Assembly: GCF_020400605.1 (NCBI RefSeq)
Contig: NZ_JAINRD010000012.1
Location: forward strand, 124,001-188,000
Direction: 5' to 3'
From: Streptomyces aculeolatus
GTDB taxonomy: Bacteria > Actinomycetota > Actinomycetes > Streptomycetales > Streptomycetaceae
DNA: 64,000 nt
Shown here in pieces: positions 48,127-56,157 of the stretch (positions are counted from its first letter, which is position 1; each line of letters begins with the position of its first letter). A program made the translations under genes and the position numbers. The notes under the pieces were generated by a model. The model saw nothing but the letters and a program-made list of their open reading frames with translations, ran no database searches and was not told where the DNA came from.

Positions 48127-51100
48127 ATGCGCTTCGGTGTGCTGGGACCGCTCGCCGTCCGGACCGACACGGGGCGGGACGTCGCCGTGCCGGGCGCCAA
48201 GGTGCGCGCGCTGCTGGCGGACCTGCTGGTGCACCACGGCCGGGCCGTGCCGGCGCGGACGCTGATCGAGGACCTGTGGGAGGGCACACCGCCCGCGGGG
48301 GCCACGGGGGCGCTCCAGTCGAAGGTCGCCCAGCTGCGCCGCGCGCTGGAGCAGGCGGAGCCGGGCGGCCGGGCGCTGGTGGAGCGGGCCCCGCACGGCT
48401 ACCGGCTGCGGGCGGAGCCGGAGCAGGTGGACGCGGCGCGGTTCACGGAGCTGGCGGCGGCGGGGCGGCACGCGGAGGCGCTGGCGCTGTGGCGGGGGCC
48501 GGCGTTCGCGGGCTTCGCGGAGGCGCCGTTCGCGCGGGCGGCGGCGGAGCGGCTGGAGGAGCGGCGGGTCACGGCGTTCGAAGGGCTGGCGGAGGAGCAC
48601 GTCGGGCGGGGCGCGCACGGGGCGCTGGCGGAGGAGTTGTCGGCGATGCTGGCGGCGCATCCGCTGCGCGAACGGCTGCACGCGGTACGGATCCGCGGGC
48701 TGTACCTCGACGGCCGGCAGGCGGAGGCGCTGGCGGCGTACCGGGAGATCAGGGACCGGCTGGCGGAGGAGTTGGGGGTGGACCCGGGTCGGGAGCTTGC
48801 GGCGGTCCACGAGGCGGTCCTGCGGCAGGACCCGGCGCTGGCGCCGGGGCGGGGGCGTGCCCCGCACGCCGGGCCGGTGCCGTCCACCGACTCCGTGCCG
48901 TACGCCGGTCCCGTGCCGTACGCCGGGCTGACCGCCCTCGTCGGGCGGGACGACGCCGTCGCCGAGGTCCGGGCGCTGCTCCGCACGCACCGGCTCGTCA
49001 CGCTCACCGGCCCCGCCGGGGTCGGCAAGACGCGGCTGGCGCTGGAGGTCGCCGCCGCGGCGGACGGCGCGCGGGTGGTGGAGCTGGCCGGTGTCGACGC
49101 CGCCGGGGCCCGGCGGGAGTCCGCCGTCCTCGCGGAGCGGATCGCGGCGGCCCTCGGCGTACGGGGCGACCTGGGCCGCGCGCTCGGCACCCGGCGGCTG
49201 CTGCTCGTCCTCGACACCGTCGAGCACCTCGCCGTACCGGCGGCCCGGCTGGTGGTGGCGCTGCTGGGCGCCGCGCCGGGGCTGCGGATCCTGGCCACCG
49301 GGCGCGAGCCGCTGGCCGTGCCCGGCGAACGGCAGTGGCCCGTCGCGCCGCTGCCGGAGGCGGCGGCGGTGCGGCTCTTCCGCGAGCGGGTCGCGGACGC
49401 CGTACCCGGGTTCGCCGGGAGCGACGCGGAGATCGCCGCGGTCTGCCGGCGCCTGGACGGGCTGCCGCTGGCGATCGAGCTGGCGGCGGCGCGCGTGCGC
49501 ACGCTCGGCCTGCGCGAGGTCGCCGCCCGGCTCGACGACCGGTTCCGCCTCCTCGGCGCGGGCGCGCGCACGCTGCGGGCGGCGTTCGACTGGAGCTGGG
49601 AGCTGCTGGACGACGGCGAACGGGCGGTGCTGCGGCGGCTGTCGGTGTGCGCGGGCGGGTTCGACCTGGCGACGGCGGAGGAGGTCGCCGCGGGGCCGGG
49701 GGTGGCGCGCGGGGACGTGGCGGGGACGGTGGCGGCGCTGGCGGACCGCTCGCTGATCGCGGTGGACGGGGCGGCGGGCCGGTTCGGACTGCTGGAGAGC
49801 GTGGCGGCGTACGCCCGGGAGCGGCTGGCGGAGGCGGCCGAGTCGGGCGCGTACGCGGTCCGGCACGCCCGGCACTTCACGCACCTCGCGGAGCAGGCGG
49901 ACGACCGCCTGCGCGGCCCGGGACAGCAGGAGTGGCTGCGCCGCCTGGACGCGGAGACGCCGAACCTGCGGGCGGCGCTGGCGGGTTGCCTGGAGCGCGG
50001 CGAGGGCGAGGCGGCGCTGCGCCTGTGCGGGGCGCTGGGCTGGTACTGGTTCCTGCGGGGCAGGTACCGGGAGGCCCACCGCGCCTTCGGCGACGCGCTC
50101 CGGGCGGCGGAGCCGCCCGGCGGCCCCGGCGGGGAGGTCGGGCCGCCGTCGGGGAGCCCGAGTACGGCGGGCGCGACGCGGCCGGCGGCGGAGCCGGCCC
50201 CCGCACCCGCGGGGTCCGGCGACGCGCGCGTCCGCGGGCACGGACCCGGCCAGGACCGCCCGGCGCCGGCCGACCGCACGCCCGCGGGCGCCGACGGCCG
50301 CACCGGGGCCCTCGTCTGGCGGGCCGCGCTCGAAGCGTGGGAGCGCATGCCCGGCGGCGGGTCTCCCGGCGCGGTGCCTCCTGCGGGCACGCCGCGGCAG
50401 CGGTGGCTGCTCGGCTTCGCCCGTGCCGACGGCGGGGACCTGCCCGCCGCCGTACGGGAGGTGGACCGCGCGCTCACCGACTTCCGGCGGCTCGGGGACC
50501 GCTGGGGGACCGCCGCCGCGCTCGGCGTGCTCGGCTGGGAGTCGCTGCGCCTCGGCGATCCGGACCGGGCCCGCCGCGAGGGCGGCGACGCGCTGGCGCT
50601 CTTCCGGGAGGCCGGCGACCGCTGGGGGCAGGCGCACGCGCTGCGGCTGCTCGGCGTGCTCGCGGAGGTCGGCGGCGACTACGAGCGCGCCGGCCGGCTG
50701 CACCGGGAGGGGCTCGCCGCCGCGGAGGCGCTGGAGCTGTGGCCCGTCGTGGTGGAGGAGTTCTCCCAGCTCGGCCGGCTCGCCGCGCTCGCCGGGGAGT
50801 ACGCCCGCGCCGACGCCCACTACGAGCGGGCCCTGCACGTCGCCGGCGAGCGGGGCTTCCACCACGGCGTCGTCCACGCCCGCGTCGGCCTCGGGACCTC
50901 CGCCCGCAGACAGGGCCGGCTCGACGCCGCCGAGGAGCATCTCCGCGCCGCCGAGGACGCCCACCGCGCCGACGGCTACCGCTCGGGTCTCGCCTACGTC
51001 CTCGCCGAACTCGGCTTCGTCGCCGAGCAGCGCGGCGACGGGGCCCGGGCCCGCGCCCGCCACACCGAGAGCCTCGCGCTGGCCCGCGCCGCGGCGGACC

Positions 51101-51291
51101 CGCGGGCCGTGGCGCTGGCGACCGAGGGGCTGGCCGGCGCCGCGGCGCTGGCGGGCGACGCCGACGACGCGGCCCGGCTCCTCGCCGAGGCGGCCCGGAT
51201 CCGCCCACTGCCGCCCGCGGAACGCGCCGACGTCGACCGCATCGCGGCCCGCATCGCCGCCGCCGGCACCGCCGGGCCTCCCGGCCCGTAG
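48127..51291 (+). CDS. Large SARP/AfsR-type regulator (HTH-BTAD-NB-ARC-TPR)
   Basis: 1054 residues from ATG 48127. An OmpR-like winged helix (1-95: LADLLVHHGRAVPARTLIEDLWEG), a BTAD helical domain (to about 245: ELGVDPGRELAAVHEAVLRQDP), an NB-ARC ATPase with GPAGVGKT (around residue 298) and LDGLPLAIELAAARV, then a long helical TPR region (from about 600). A proline-rich break near 680-730 splits the repeats. Regulators like this control secondary metabolism or stress genes and need ATP. Neighbouring genes at 47413 and 51377 give no clear pathway. Confidence 0.9.
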   Translation: MRFGVLGPLAVRTDTGRDVAVPGAKVRALLADLLVHHGRAVPARTLIEDLWEGTPPAGATGALQSKVAQLRRALEQAEPGGRALVERAPHGYRLRAEPEQVDAARFTELAAAGRHAEALALWRGPAFAGFAEAPFARAAAERLEERRVTAFEGLAEEHVGRGAHGALAEELSAMLAAHPLRERLHAVRIRGLYLDGRQAEALAAYREIRDRLAEELGVDPGRELAAVHEAVLRQDPALAPGRGRAPHAGPVPSTDSVPYAGPVPYAGLTALVGRDDAVAEVRALLRTHRLVTLTGPAGVGKTRLALEVAAAADGARVVELAGVDAAGARRESAVLAERIAAALGVRGDLGRALGTRRLLLVLDTVEHLAVPAARLVVALLGAAPGLRILATGREPLAVPGERQWPVAPLPEAAAVRLFRERVADAVPGFAGSDAEIAAVCRRLDGLPLAIELAAARVRTLGLREVAARLDDRFRLLGAGARTLRAAFDWSWELLDDGERAVLRRLSVCAGGFDLATAEEVAAGPGVARGDVAGTVAALADRSLIAVDGAAGRFGLLESVAAYARERLAEAAESGAYAVRHARHFTHLAEQADDRLRGPGQQEWLRRLDAETPNLRAALAGCLERGEGEAALRLCGALGWYWFLRGRYREAHRAFGDALRAAEPPGGPGGEVGPPSGSPSTAGATRPAAEPAPAPAGSGDARVRGHGPGQDRPAPADRTPAGADGRTGALVWRAALEAWERMPGGGSPGAVPPAGTPRQRWLLGFARADGGDLPAAVREVDRALTDFRRLGDRWGTAAALGVLGWESLRLGDPDRARREGGDALALFREAGDRWGQAHALRLLGVLAEVGGDYERAGRLHREGLAAAEALELWPVVVEEFSQLGRLAALAGEYARADAHYERALHVAGERGFHHGVVHARVGLGTSARRQGRLDAAEEHLRAAEDAHRADGYRSGLAYVLAELGFVAEQRGDGARARARHTESLALARAAADPRAVALATEGLAGAAALAGDADDAARLLAEAARIRPLPPAERADVDRIAARIAAAGTAGPPGP

Positions 51292-51376
51292 GGTCTGTCT
51301 TCGATCTCGCGTCTGCGGCGCGGCGTCTGGCACGACGGAGGCGGTGGCCACCACGGCGCTCGTCGCCGGGGGGCGG

Positions 51377-52252
51377 TCAGAGCCCGGGCACCCAGTCCCC
51401 CAGGGCCGAGACGAGGAAGCGGTCCGTTGCTCCGCGCAGGGACGCGGTCCGGTCCGGGCGGGGGATGTCCCCCGAGCGGCTGAGCCCCGAACGGTCCGCG
51501 AGGTGGAACGCGCCCGTGTCGTCGTACGTCAGGGCGCCGGCGAAGCTTTCGAGCAGGGCTTCGACGACCGGCTTGGGGTGGTCGTGGGCCGGGCGGCGCG
51601 GGAGGAGTCCGGCGAGGGTGTGCATGCTGCCCGACACGTAGTCGACGTCCGCGGCGAGCCGGGCGAACTCCTCCGGTGAGACCGCCTTGTGGACCGCGTG
51701 CGGGACGACGTCGAGGACGACCGGCACGCCGAGGCGCGCGGCGTCGCGTACGAGCCGCCGCACGTCGTCGCGGGTCGACGGCCTGAAGAGCATCCAGCCC
51801 GAGACGAGCAGCACCCGGACCGATGCGAGGGCGCCGCGGGCGCGGGCGGCCGTCCCGTCCGACCAGGGCTCCTCGTTGGCTCCGGGGGCGCCGAACATGA
51901 TGCGGCTGCCGTCGGCGACGTAGCCGATGACGGCGGTCCCCGTCGGCCTGCCGGCGGCGGGGTTGACGGTCACGGCGATGCCGGCGCGTTCGAGTTCCCC
52001 GAGCACGGTCCGGGCGGCCAGGTCTGCCGAGCGGTCCGCGGTGTCGTGGCCGAGGCTGCACACGAGGTGCACGGGCGTGCAGCCCGTCCTGGCGGCTTCG
52101 AGGGCCAGGTTCACGCCCGTGCCCCCCGCCCGCATCCCGATGGCGGCGTCCGCGTAGTCGAGCGCCGCGACGCTGATCTCCGCGACGGTCTCGGAGACGG
52201 CGACGACGTCGAGCATGGCGTCGCCGACCACCAGCACGCCCGCGTCAGGCAT
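51377..52252 (-). CDS. PfkB/ribokinase-family kinase with a changed GAGD motif
   Basis: 291 residues. PfkB features: VVGDAMLDVV start, MRAGGTGVNLALEAARTG, ANEEPW and a late ASLRGATDRFLVSALG. The catalytic motif is normally (D/N)TxGAGD; here it reads RGATD, which keeps the Asp but loses the second Gly and the preceding Thr. It could be a kinase of changed specificity or a degenerate one. The start overlaps the DUF84 stop by 8 bp. It is the last gene of a five-gene operon. The substrate may be a nucleoside or sugar. Confidence 0.8.
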   Translation of the reverse strand: MPDAGVLVVGDAMLDVVAVSETVAEISVAALDYADAAIGMRAGGTGVNLALEAARTGCTPVHLVCSLGHDTADRSADLAARTVLGELERAGIAVTVNPAAGRPTGTAVIGYVADGSRIMFGAPGANEEPWSDGTAARARGALASVRVLLVSGWMLFRPSTRDDVRRLVRDAARLGVPVVLDVVPHAVHKAVSPEEFARLAADVDYVSGSMHTLAGLLPRRPAHDHPKPVVEALLESFAGALTYDDTGAFHLADRSGLSRSGDIPRPDRTASLRGATDRFLVSALGDWVPGL

Positions 52253-52832
52253 GCCGCCCCTTCTCGTACCTCAGCTCGGCCGGTGCCTCGGCGGCGGGCG
52301 GCAGGAAGCGCAGCAGGGCGAGGGTCACCGGCTGCATGTAGAAGGAGCCGCGTGTCATCAGGCCGTTGGACAGGTGGGACAGGATGCCCAGCTCCCGCCA
52401 GTCGCCCTGGTCGACGACGCGGGACGTGACGCCGCCGAGAGTGGCTCCGGAATGGACGGTGGTGGCCACCGATTCCGGCAGTTCGAAGGTGGCGCTGCGG
52501 CTCCGGCCCGTTCCGGTGGCGTCGGAGATCACGACCCAGGCATTGACCATGAGGCGCCCGGCGACCTCTTCGACACCGCCCTCGATGCCGACCCAGAACG
52601 TCGCGTCGGCCCGCGCCGCGCGGGCGGCGCGGGCGCGGAACTCAGCGCCCTCCAGGGTTTCCTGATCAGTCGTCGGCTGGTCCTTCGTGCCGTCGACGTC
52701 GATTCCCTCGACCGAGACGTCTCCGAAGGAGAGCGTGAACGCGTCCTGAACGGCAGACAGTTTCGCGGCGTTGCGTGAACCGACCACCACCCGTGGCCGC
52801 TCGATCCCGGGCGAACCGGTCTCCGGATTCAC
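52245..52832 (-). CDS. DUF84-family inosine/xanthosine triphosphatase (YjjX-like)
   Basis: 195 residues from GTG 52832. RVVVGSRNAAKLSAVQDAF at the start, the QPTTDQETLEGA segment and WVGIEGGVEEVAGRL are diagnostic of the YjjX/DUF84 NTPases that hydrolyse non-canonical purine nucleoside triphosphates to monophosphates. Here it sits between a methyltransferase and a PfkB kinase. Its role may be to clear or recycle a modified nucleotide made by the neighbours, an inference from context. Confidence 0.85.
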   Translation of the reverse strand: MNPETGSPGIERPRVVVGSRNAAKLSAVQDAFTLSFGDVSVEGIDVDGTKDQPTTDQETLEGAEFRARAARAARADATFWVGIEGGVEEVAGRLMVNAWVVISDATGTGRSRSATFELPESVATTVHSGATLGGVTSRVVDQGDWRELGILSHLSNGLMTRGSFYMQPVTLALLRFLPPAAEAPAELRYEKGRHA

Positions 52833-52844
52833 TGGATTCCTGCT

Positions 52845-53546
52845 CTATCGGTGGACATTCCCGACCTTCTTCCAGACTGCGACGACGCGGCCGCGGCTTG
52901 TGTAGAATACTGCACCTGGCAAAGCCCTTTCGTACTGCTCGGTGAATTCCCGCTCCGACAGGAAGCGGTCCCGCCTGACATGCCGCAGCCAGGTCGGGCC
53001 CAGCCGGTGGAGCGTGATCGAAACAGCGGTGCGAAGGTCGGATCTCCTGGCGTAGCCGGGCAGCGCGGTGAGCGCATCGACGATGTGCCGCGGCACGCTG
53101 CGGCGGCCCGGGGATTCCCGGCAGAAGTCGACGAGCACGGCCACGCCGCCGTCCGCGAGCACCCGTGACACCTCGGTCAGCGACGCCGCCAGGCGGGTGT
53201 GGTGCAGCGTGCCGTAGCTGTACACGACGTCGAACGCGGCGTCGGCGAACGGGAGTCGCTCGGCGTCCGCCAGGACCGTGGGGTGGCCGTCGAGCCTCCC
53301 GTCGGCCCGCCTGCGTCTCCCCGACAGCTCGATCGCGGCGGCGGCCAGGTCCGTTCCGACGACGAGCGCGAAATCGTCCGCCAGTTCCGCGGCGACCGCC
53401 GAGGAGCCGCACCCGACGTCCAGCGCCGTGGCCCCGCCGCCGGGCAGATGGCGGCGGATCAGCTCGGCCGTGGCGGGTGCTTTGAGACTCTCCCATCTCA
53501 TGAGTCCGCGCCGCCGGGCGGGGAAGTACGAAATGGCGCGCCCCAT
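52845..53546 (-). CDS. Class I SAM-dependent methyltransferase of the nucleotide cassette
   Basis: 233 residues from ATG 53546; GTG 53549 adds one codon. Motif I is ALDVGCGSSAVAAELADDF, with AERLPFADAAFDVVYSYGTL and the post motif VAVLVDFCRES. A basic C-terminal half (LRHVRRDRFLSEREFTEQY) is conserved in lipid- and small-molecule methyltransferases. The gap to the upstream gene is 3 bp and to the DUF84 gene 12 bp. It could methylate the base, ribose or lipid handled by the operon. Confidence 0.82.
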   Translation of the reverse strand: MGRAISYFPARRRGLMRWESLKAPATAELIRRHLPGGGATALDVGCGSSAVAAELADDFALVVGTDLAAAAIELSGRRRRADGRLDGHPTVLADAERLPFADAAFDVVYSYGTLHHTRLAASLTEVSRVLADGGVAVLVDFCRESPGRRSVPRHIVDALTALPGYARRSDLRTAVSITLHRLGPTWLRHVRRDRFLSEREFTEQYERALPGAVFYTSRGRVVAVWKKVGNVHR

Positions 53547-53549
53547 CAC

Positions 53550-54191
53550 TCACGTCCACAGCAACGAGGGACCGGTGTTTCCCATGGCGTATTCCCCCAC
53601 GTCGAATCCGGGGCCGACCATCCGGCCGTCGGAAGTCACCTGTTCGTCGTGCCAGATGCAGTGAATGCGTGCGGCCGGAATCGCCGACAGCAGGAATTCC
53701 CGGCCGCGGTCCGCGACGAACGGCGCGACGATCTCGATCTCGCCGGCGTCGTCCCCCAGCCGCTCGGCCAGGGCGGCGGCGCACGCCTGCACCGTCCTGC
53801 CCGAGGCGATGAGCGTGTCCACCAGCGCGTACCCGCGCTGCGGGGGCGAGCCGACCGGGACCGACGCGTAGGAGATCGCCGGCACGGCGTCGTGACTCGC
53901 CCGCGCGGGCGCCATCAGCCCGGTCCGGCCGGGCCCGAAGTGCCGCGCCCAGGGCTGCCAGAGAACCAGCCCGCCGCGCAGCACCAGGATCGGGGTGAGG
54001 CTCCTGCCCGACGGGGCGAACTCCTTCGCGAGCGCGGCGAACAGCACGCTCCCGATCTGCTGGAGGAGTGTCACCGCCGCGTGCGGGGCGGGGGACTCCT
54101 CGACCAGCCTGCGCTTCAGCCGGTCCGCTTCTGCCGAGGGGTAGACGCGGAGCCTCGGGTCGGACTCCTCCCGGTACGAACTGCGCTGCAC
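53550..54191 (-). CDS. Uracil-phosphoribosyltransferase-like enzyme
   Basis: 213 residues from GTG 54191, which overlaps the previous stop (TAGTG). The PRPP-binding loop is VDTLIASGRTV, in place of the DPMLATGGS of Upp. The C-terminal GRMVGPGFDVGEYAMG resembles the uracil-binding end of Upp (xPGxGDxGDR). LQQIGSVLFAALAKEF is the N-terminal helix. It should join a pyrimidine-like base to PRPP, but several Upp residues differ, so the base may not be uracil. It is the second gene of the cassette. Confidence 0.78.
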   Translation of the reverse strand: MQRSSYREESDPRLRVYPSAEADRLKRRLVEESPAPHAAVTLLQQIGSVLFAALAKEFAPSGRSLTPILVLRGGLVLWQPWARHFGPGRTGLMAPARASHDAVPAISYASVPVGSPPQRGYALVDTLIASGRTVQACAAALAERLGDDAGEIEIVAPFVADRGREFLLSAIPAARIHCIWHDEQVTSDGRMVGPGFDVGEYAMGNTGPSLLWT

Positions 54192-55588
54192 TACGGAGCC
54201 CCCCTCCTGCGCACCATCTCCAGCAGCGCCAGGGCGGGGACGATGATCGTGGAGACACCGATCATCCTGTCGCCCTCCTCCGCCTCCGGGCTCCACACCT
54301 GGAGGTAGAGGACGACGAGGGCGGCGGTGGTGGCGATCACGAGGGTGGCGAGCGTGGCGGGGGACGTGCAGAACGCCCTGACCCGCCGGAGCGCGAGGGC
54401 GATCCGGGACCGGGTCTCCCGGGCGGTCTCGAGCGCCGCCACCCGCTCTTCGAGTACCGCCACGTCGGCCCGCAGCGTCACGTTCTCGGAGTCCGTCGCG
54501 CTCATCCGCTCGACGAGGACGTCGGCGATCTCCCGGAACACCGACGTGTAACCGGTCGTCTCCAGCGCCTTCCGGTAGACGTCCAGTGCCCGCACGGCCT
54601 CCACCACGGCCCAGGACGGCGCCGTGCCGGGCATCGACTGGACCTGCCAGTAGGCGCCCTGGTGGCGGCGGACGATGTCCTCGACCAGCGGTCCGACGAT
54701 CTCGTGGCGCGGGTCGTGGCCCAGCTTCATGAGCGCGATGAGGGACCGCTCCGCGGGGAGATGGGTCCACCTGAGCCGTTCCGAGCGCATGGTCGCAGCG
54801 ACGCTCTCGCCGTAGTCGTCGGGGAAGTTGTAGTGCTCGACCCAGGGCATCAGGGGGCTCGTACCGAGTTCGCGGACCATCCACTCCCGCGCGCTCCGTA
54901 ACGACTCGCGCGGCCTGCCCGCCGCCAGCAGGGCTTCCACGGCGTGGCTCGTGTGGGCGAGGCTCGGCGGCTCGTCGCCGCGGACGCCCCAGCCGCCGGT
55001 GTCGCTCCGGCCGCGTGTCAGCCAGTCCACCCCCGCGTCGATCTGCGCGCGGGCCCGGGACTCGACCTCGGCGTCGGCCGTCAGCACCCGGATGGCGTAG
55101 GCCGTGGAGGTCGTGTCGCTCAGGCCGTCCCGGGCGATGCCGCCCCAGCCGCCGTCGGGGTTCTGCGCGTTCGTCAGCCAGGCGAGGCCGCCGGAGAAGG
55201 CGGGATGCCCGGCCGGGACCTCCATGTCGGCCAGGGCGAGGAGGGACATGCAGGTCGTCAGCGTGAGGCTGAACTGACCCGAGTGCCTGGGCTTCGACCA
55301 GCCCCCGTCGGCGCAGGCGTCGGCCATCAGGAACTCGGTGGCGCCTTTGAGCTGCGTGTCGGTACGGGCGACCCCCATGGCCACCAGAGCCGTGACGCTG
55401 CACGACGTGCCGGCGGCGCTCGGCGCGCCGTCCTCCTGGAGGAACTGCCGCCACCCGCCGGCGGAGGAGGTCGCGGAGTATCTGCCGCGCAGGTAGCGGT
55501 CGGTGTCCCGCAGGAGGTTGCCGATGCGCGTGATGTCGTGTGTGACTCGCTCCAGAGCTGCGTCGAACGTGTGCAGCTCGCGACTCAC
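54191..55588 (-). CDS. Membrane-anchored squalene-cyclase/prenyltransferase-type toroid protein
   Basis: 465 residues from GTG 55588 (GGGGAGG ribosome site). Residues about 60-330 contain repeats with the QW-like motifs of alpha/alpha-toroid terpene cyclases (ADGGWSKP, QNPDGGWGGIA, DTGGWGV). The acidic DxDD motif of squalene-hopene cyclases is not seen, so cyclase activity is doubtful. A coiled coil follows (SENVTLRADVAVLEERVAA), then two hydrophobic helices near the C-terminus. I infer a membrane-tethered sensor or scaffold. It is the first gene of the five-gene operon. Confidence 0.75.
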   Translation of the reverse strand: MSRELHTFDAALERVTHDITRIGNLLRDTDRYLRGRYSATSSAGGWRQFLQEDGAPSAAGTSCSVTALVAMGVARTDTQLKGATEFLMADACADGGWSKPRHSGQFSLTLTTCMSLLALADMEVPAGHPAFSGGLAWLTNAQNPDGGWGGIARDGLSDTTSTAYAIRVLTADAEVESRARAQIDAGVDWLTRGRSDTGGWGVRGDEPPSLAHTSHAVEALLAAGRPRESLRSAREWMVRELGTSPLMPWVEHYNFPDDYGESVAATMRSERLRWTHLPAERSLIALMKLGHDPRHEIVGPLVEDIVRRHQGAYWQVQSMPGTAPSWAVVEAVRALDVYRKALETTGYTSVFREIADVLVERMSATDSENVTLRADVAVLEERVAALETARETRSRIALALRRVRAFCTSPATLATLVIATTAALVVLYLQVWSPEAEEGDRMIGVSTIIVPALALLEMVRRRGAP

Positions 55589-56157
55589 TGGGCCTCCCCT
55601 GGCGTGCACTCGACCTCTTCGAGTATCACCCGGCGATTGACGCCTTGTCACCACGAACAGTGACCGGCCGCGACCGGCGGACGGGCGGACTCCCGTACGG
55701 GGCGGGAAAGCCGGCGTCGCGGGTGCGGGCCAGAGGCGCCTGGCAGCTCTCACACCCGAGCCTGTCTCCCGCATCTCCATGCGGTGAACTGGTCACGCTG
55801 GCACCGACTACGCCAGGCCGTCCCCCGGGCCAAACCGCGAAATCCTGCTAGTACTTGTGTCCGCTGTCCGTCCTTGGCGAACTCCTCCGCGCCGAGCCCG
55901 GCACCACCCAGAGCGAATGGTGGAGACGCGGCGGCCCCGGGCCGGCCTGGCTCGCACCGCATCCCGGTTTGCTGAGCGACAGCCTCGAACCGGGGGTCCC
56001 GCCAGGCCCAGACAGCGAAGTCTGGCCGGGGTATCTCCCCTATGCGGGGGAGAAGCTCCCCCGCTGGGGGGAGCTTCGGAAGGCGCGAGGCGGCTGTACT
56101 GGACATGCGGTCGGCGTCATGCGGACAGACCGGCCAACGTACGGGAGGCTGATCACC
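55589..56157. other. 569-bp region without a recognised gene
   Basis: It holds the putative promoter of the five-gene minus-strand operon (next to 55588) and the 5' leader of the S37 peptidase gene. Open frames here (for example the minus-strand frame from 56181) are unsupported. Sequence near 56020-56080 contains competing stem-loops described separately. No inverted repeats of an insertion element were found at its borders. Confidence 0.5.
56052..56077 (+). promoter_or_regulatory. Leader hairpin upstream of the S37 peptidase gene
   Basis: 11-base perfect arms (56052-56062 and 56067-56077) with loop GCTG. Just upstream a TCTCCCC segment can pair with GGGGGAGA inside the left arm, so two mutually exclusive structures are possible. 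It lies 80 bp before the start codon. Confidence 0.6.

Noticed and set aside
47413..51354. A 1313-codon minus-strand open frame opposite the SARP gene
   Set aside because: The plus-strand frame has clear HTH, BTAD, P-loop and TPR motifs. The minus frame is low-complexity; only its last 201 codons are the DUF6506 gene.
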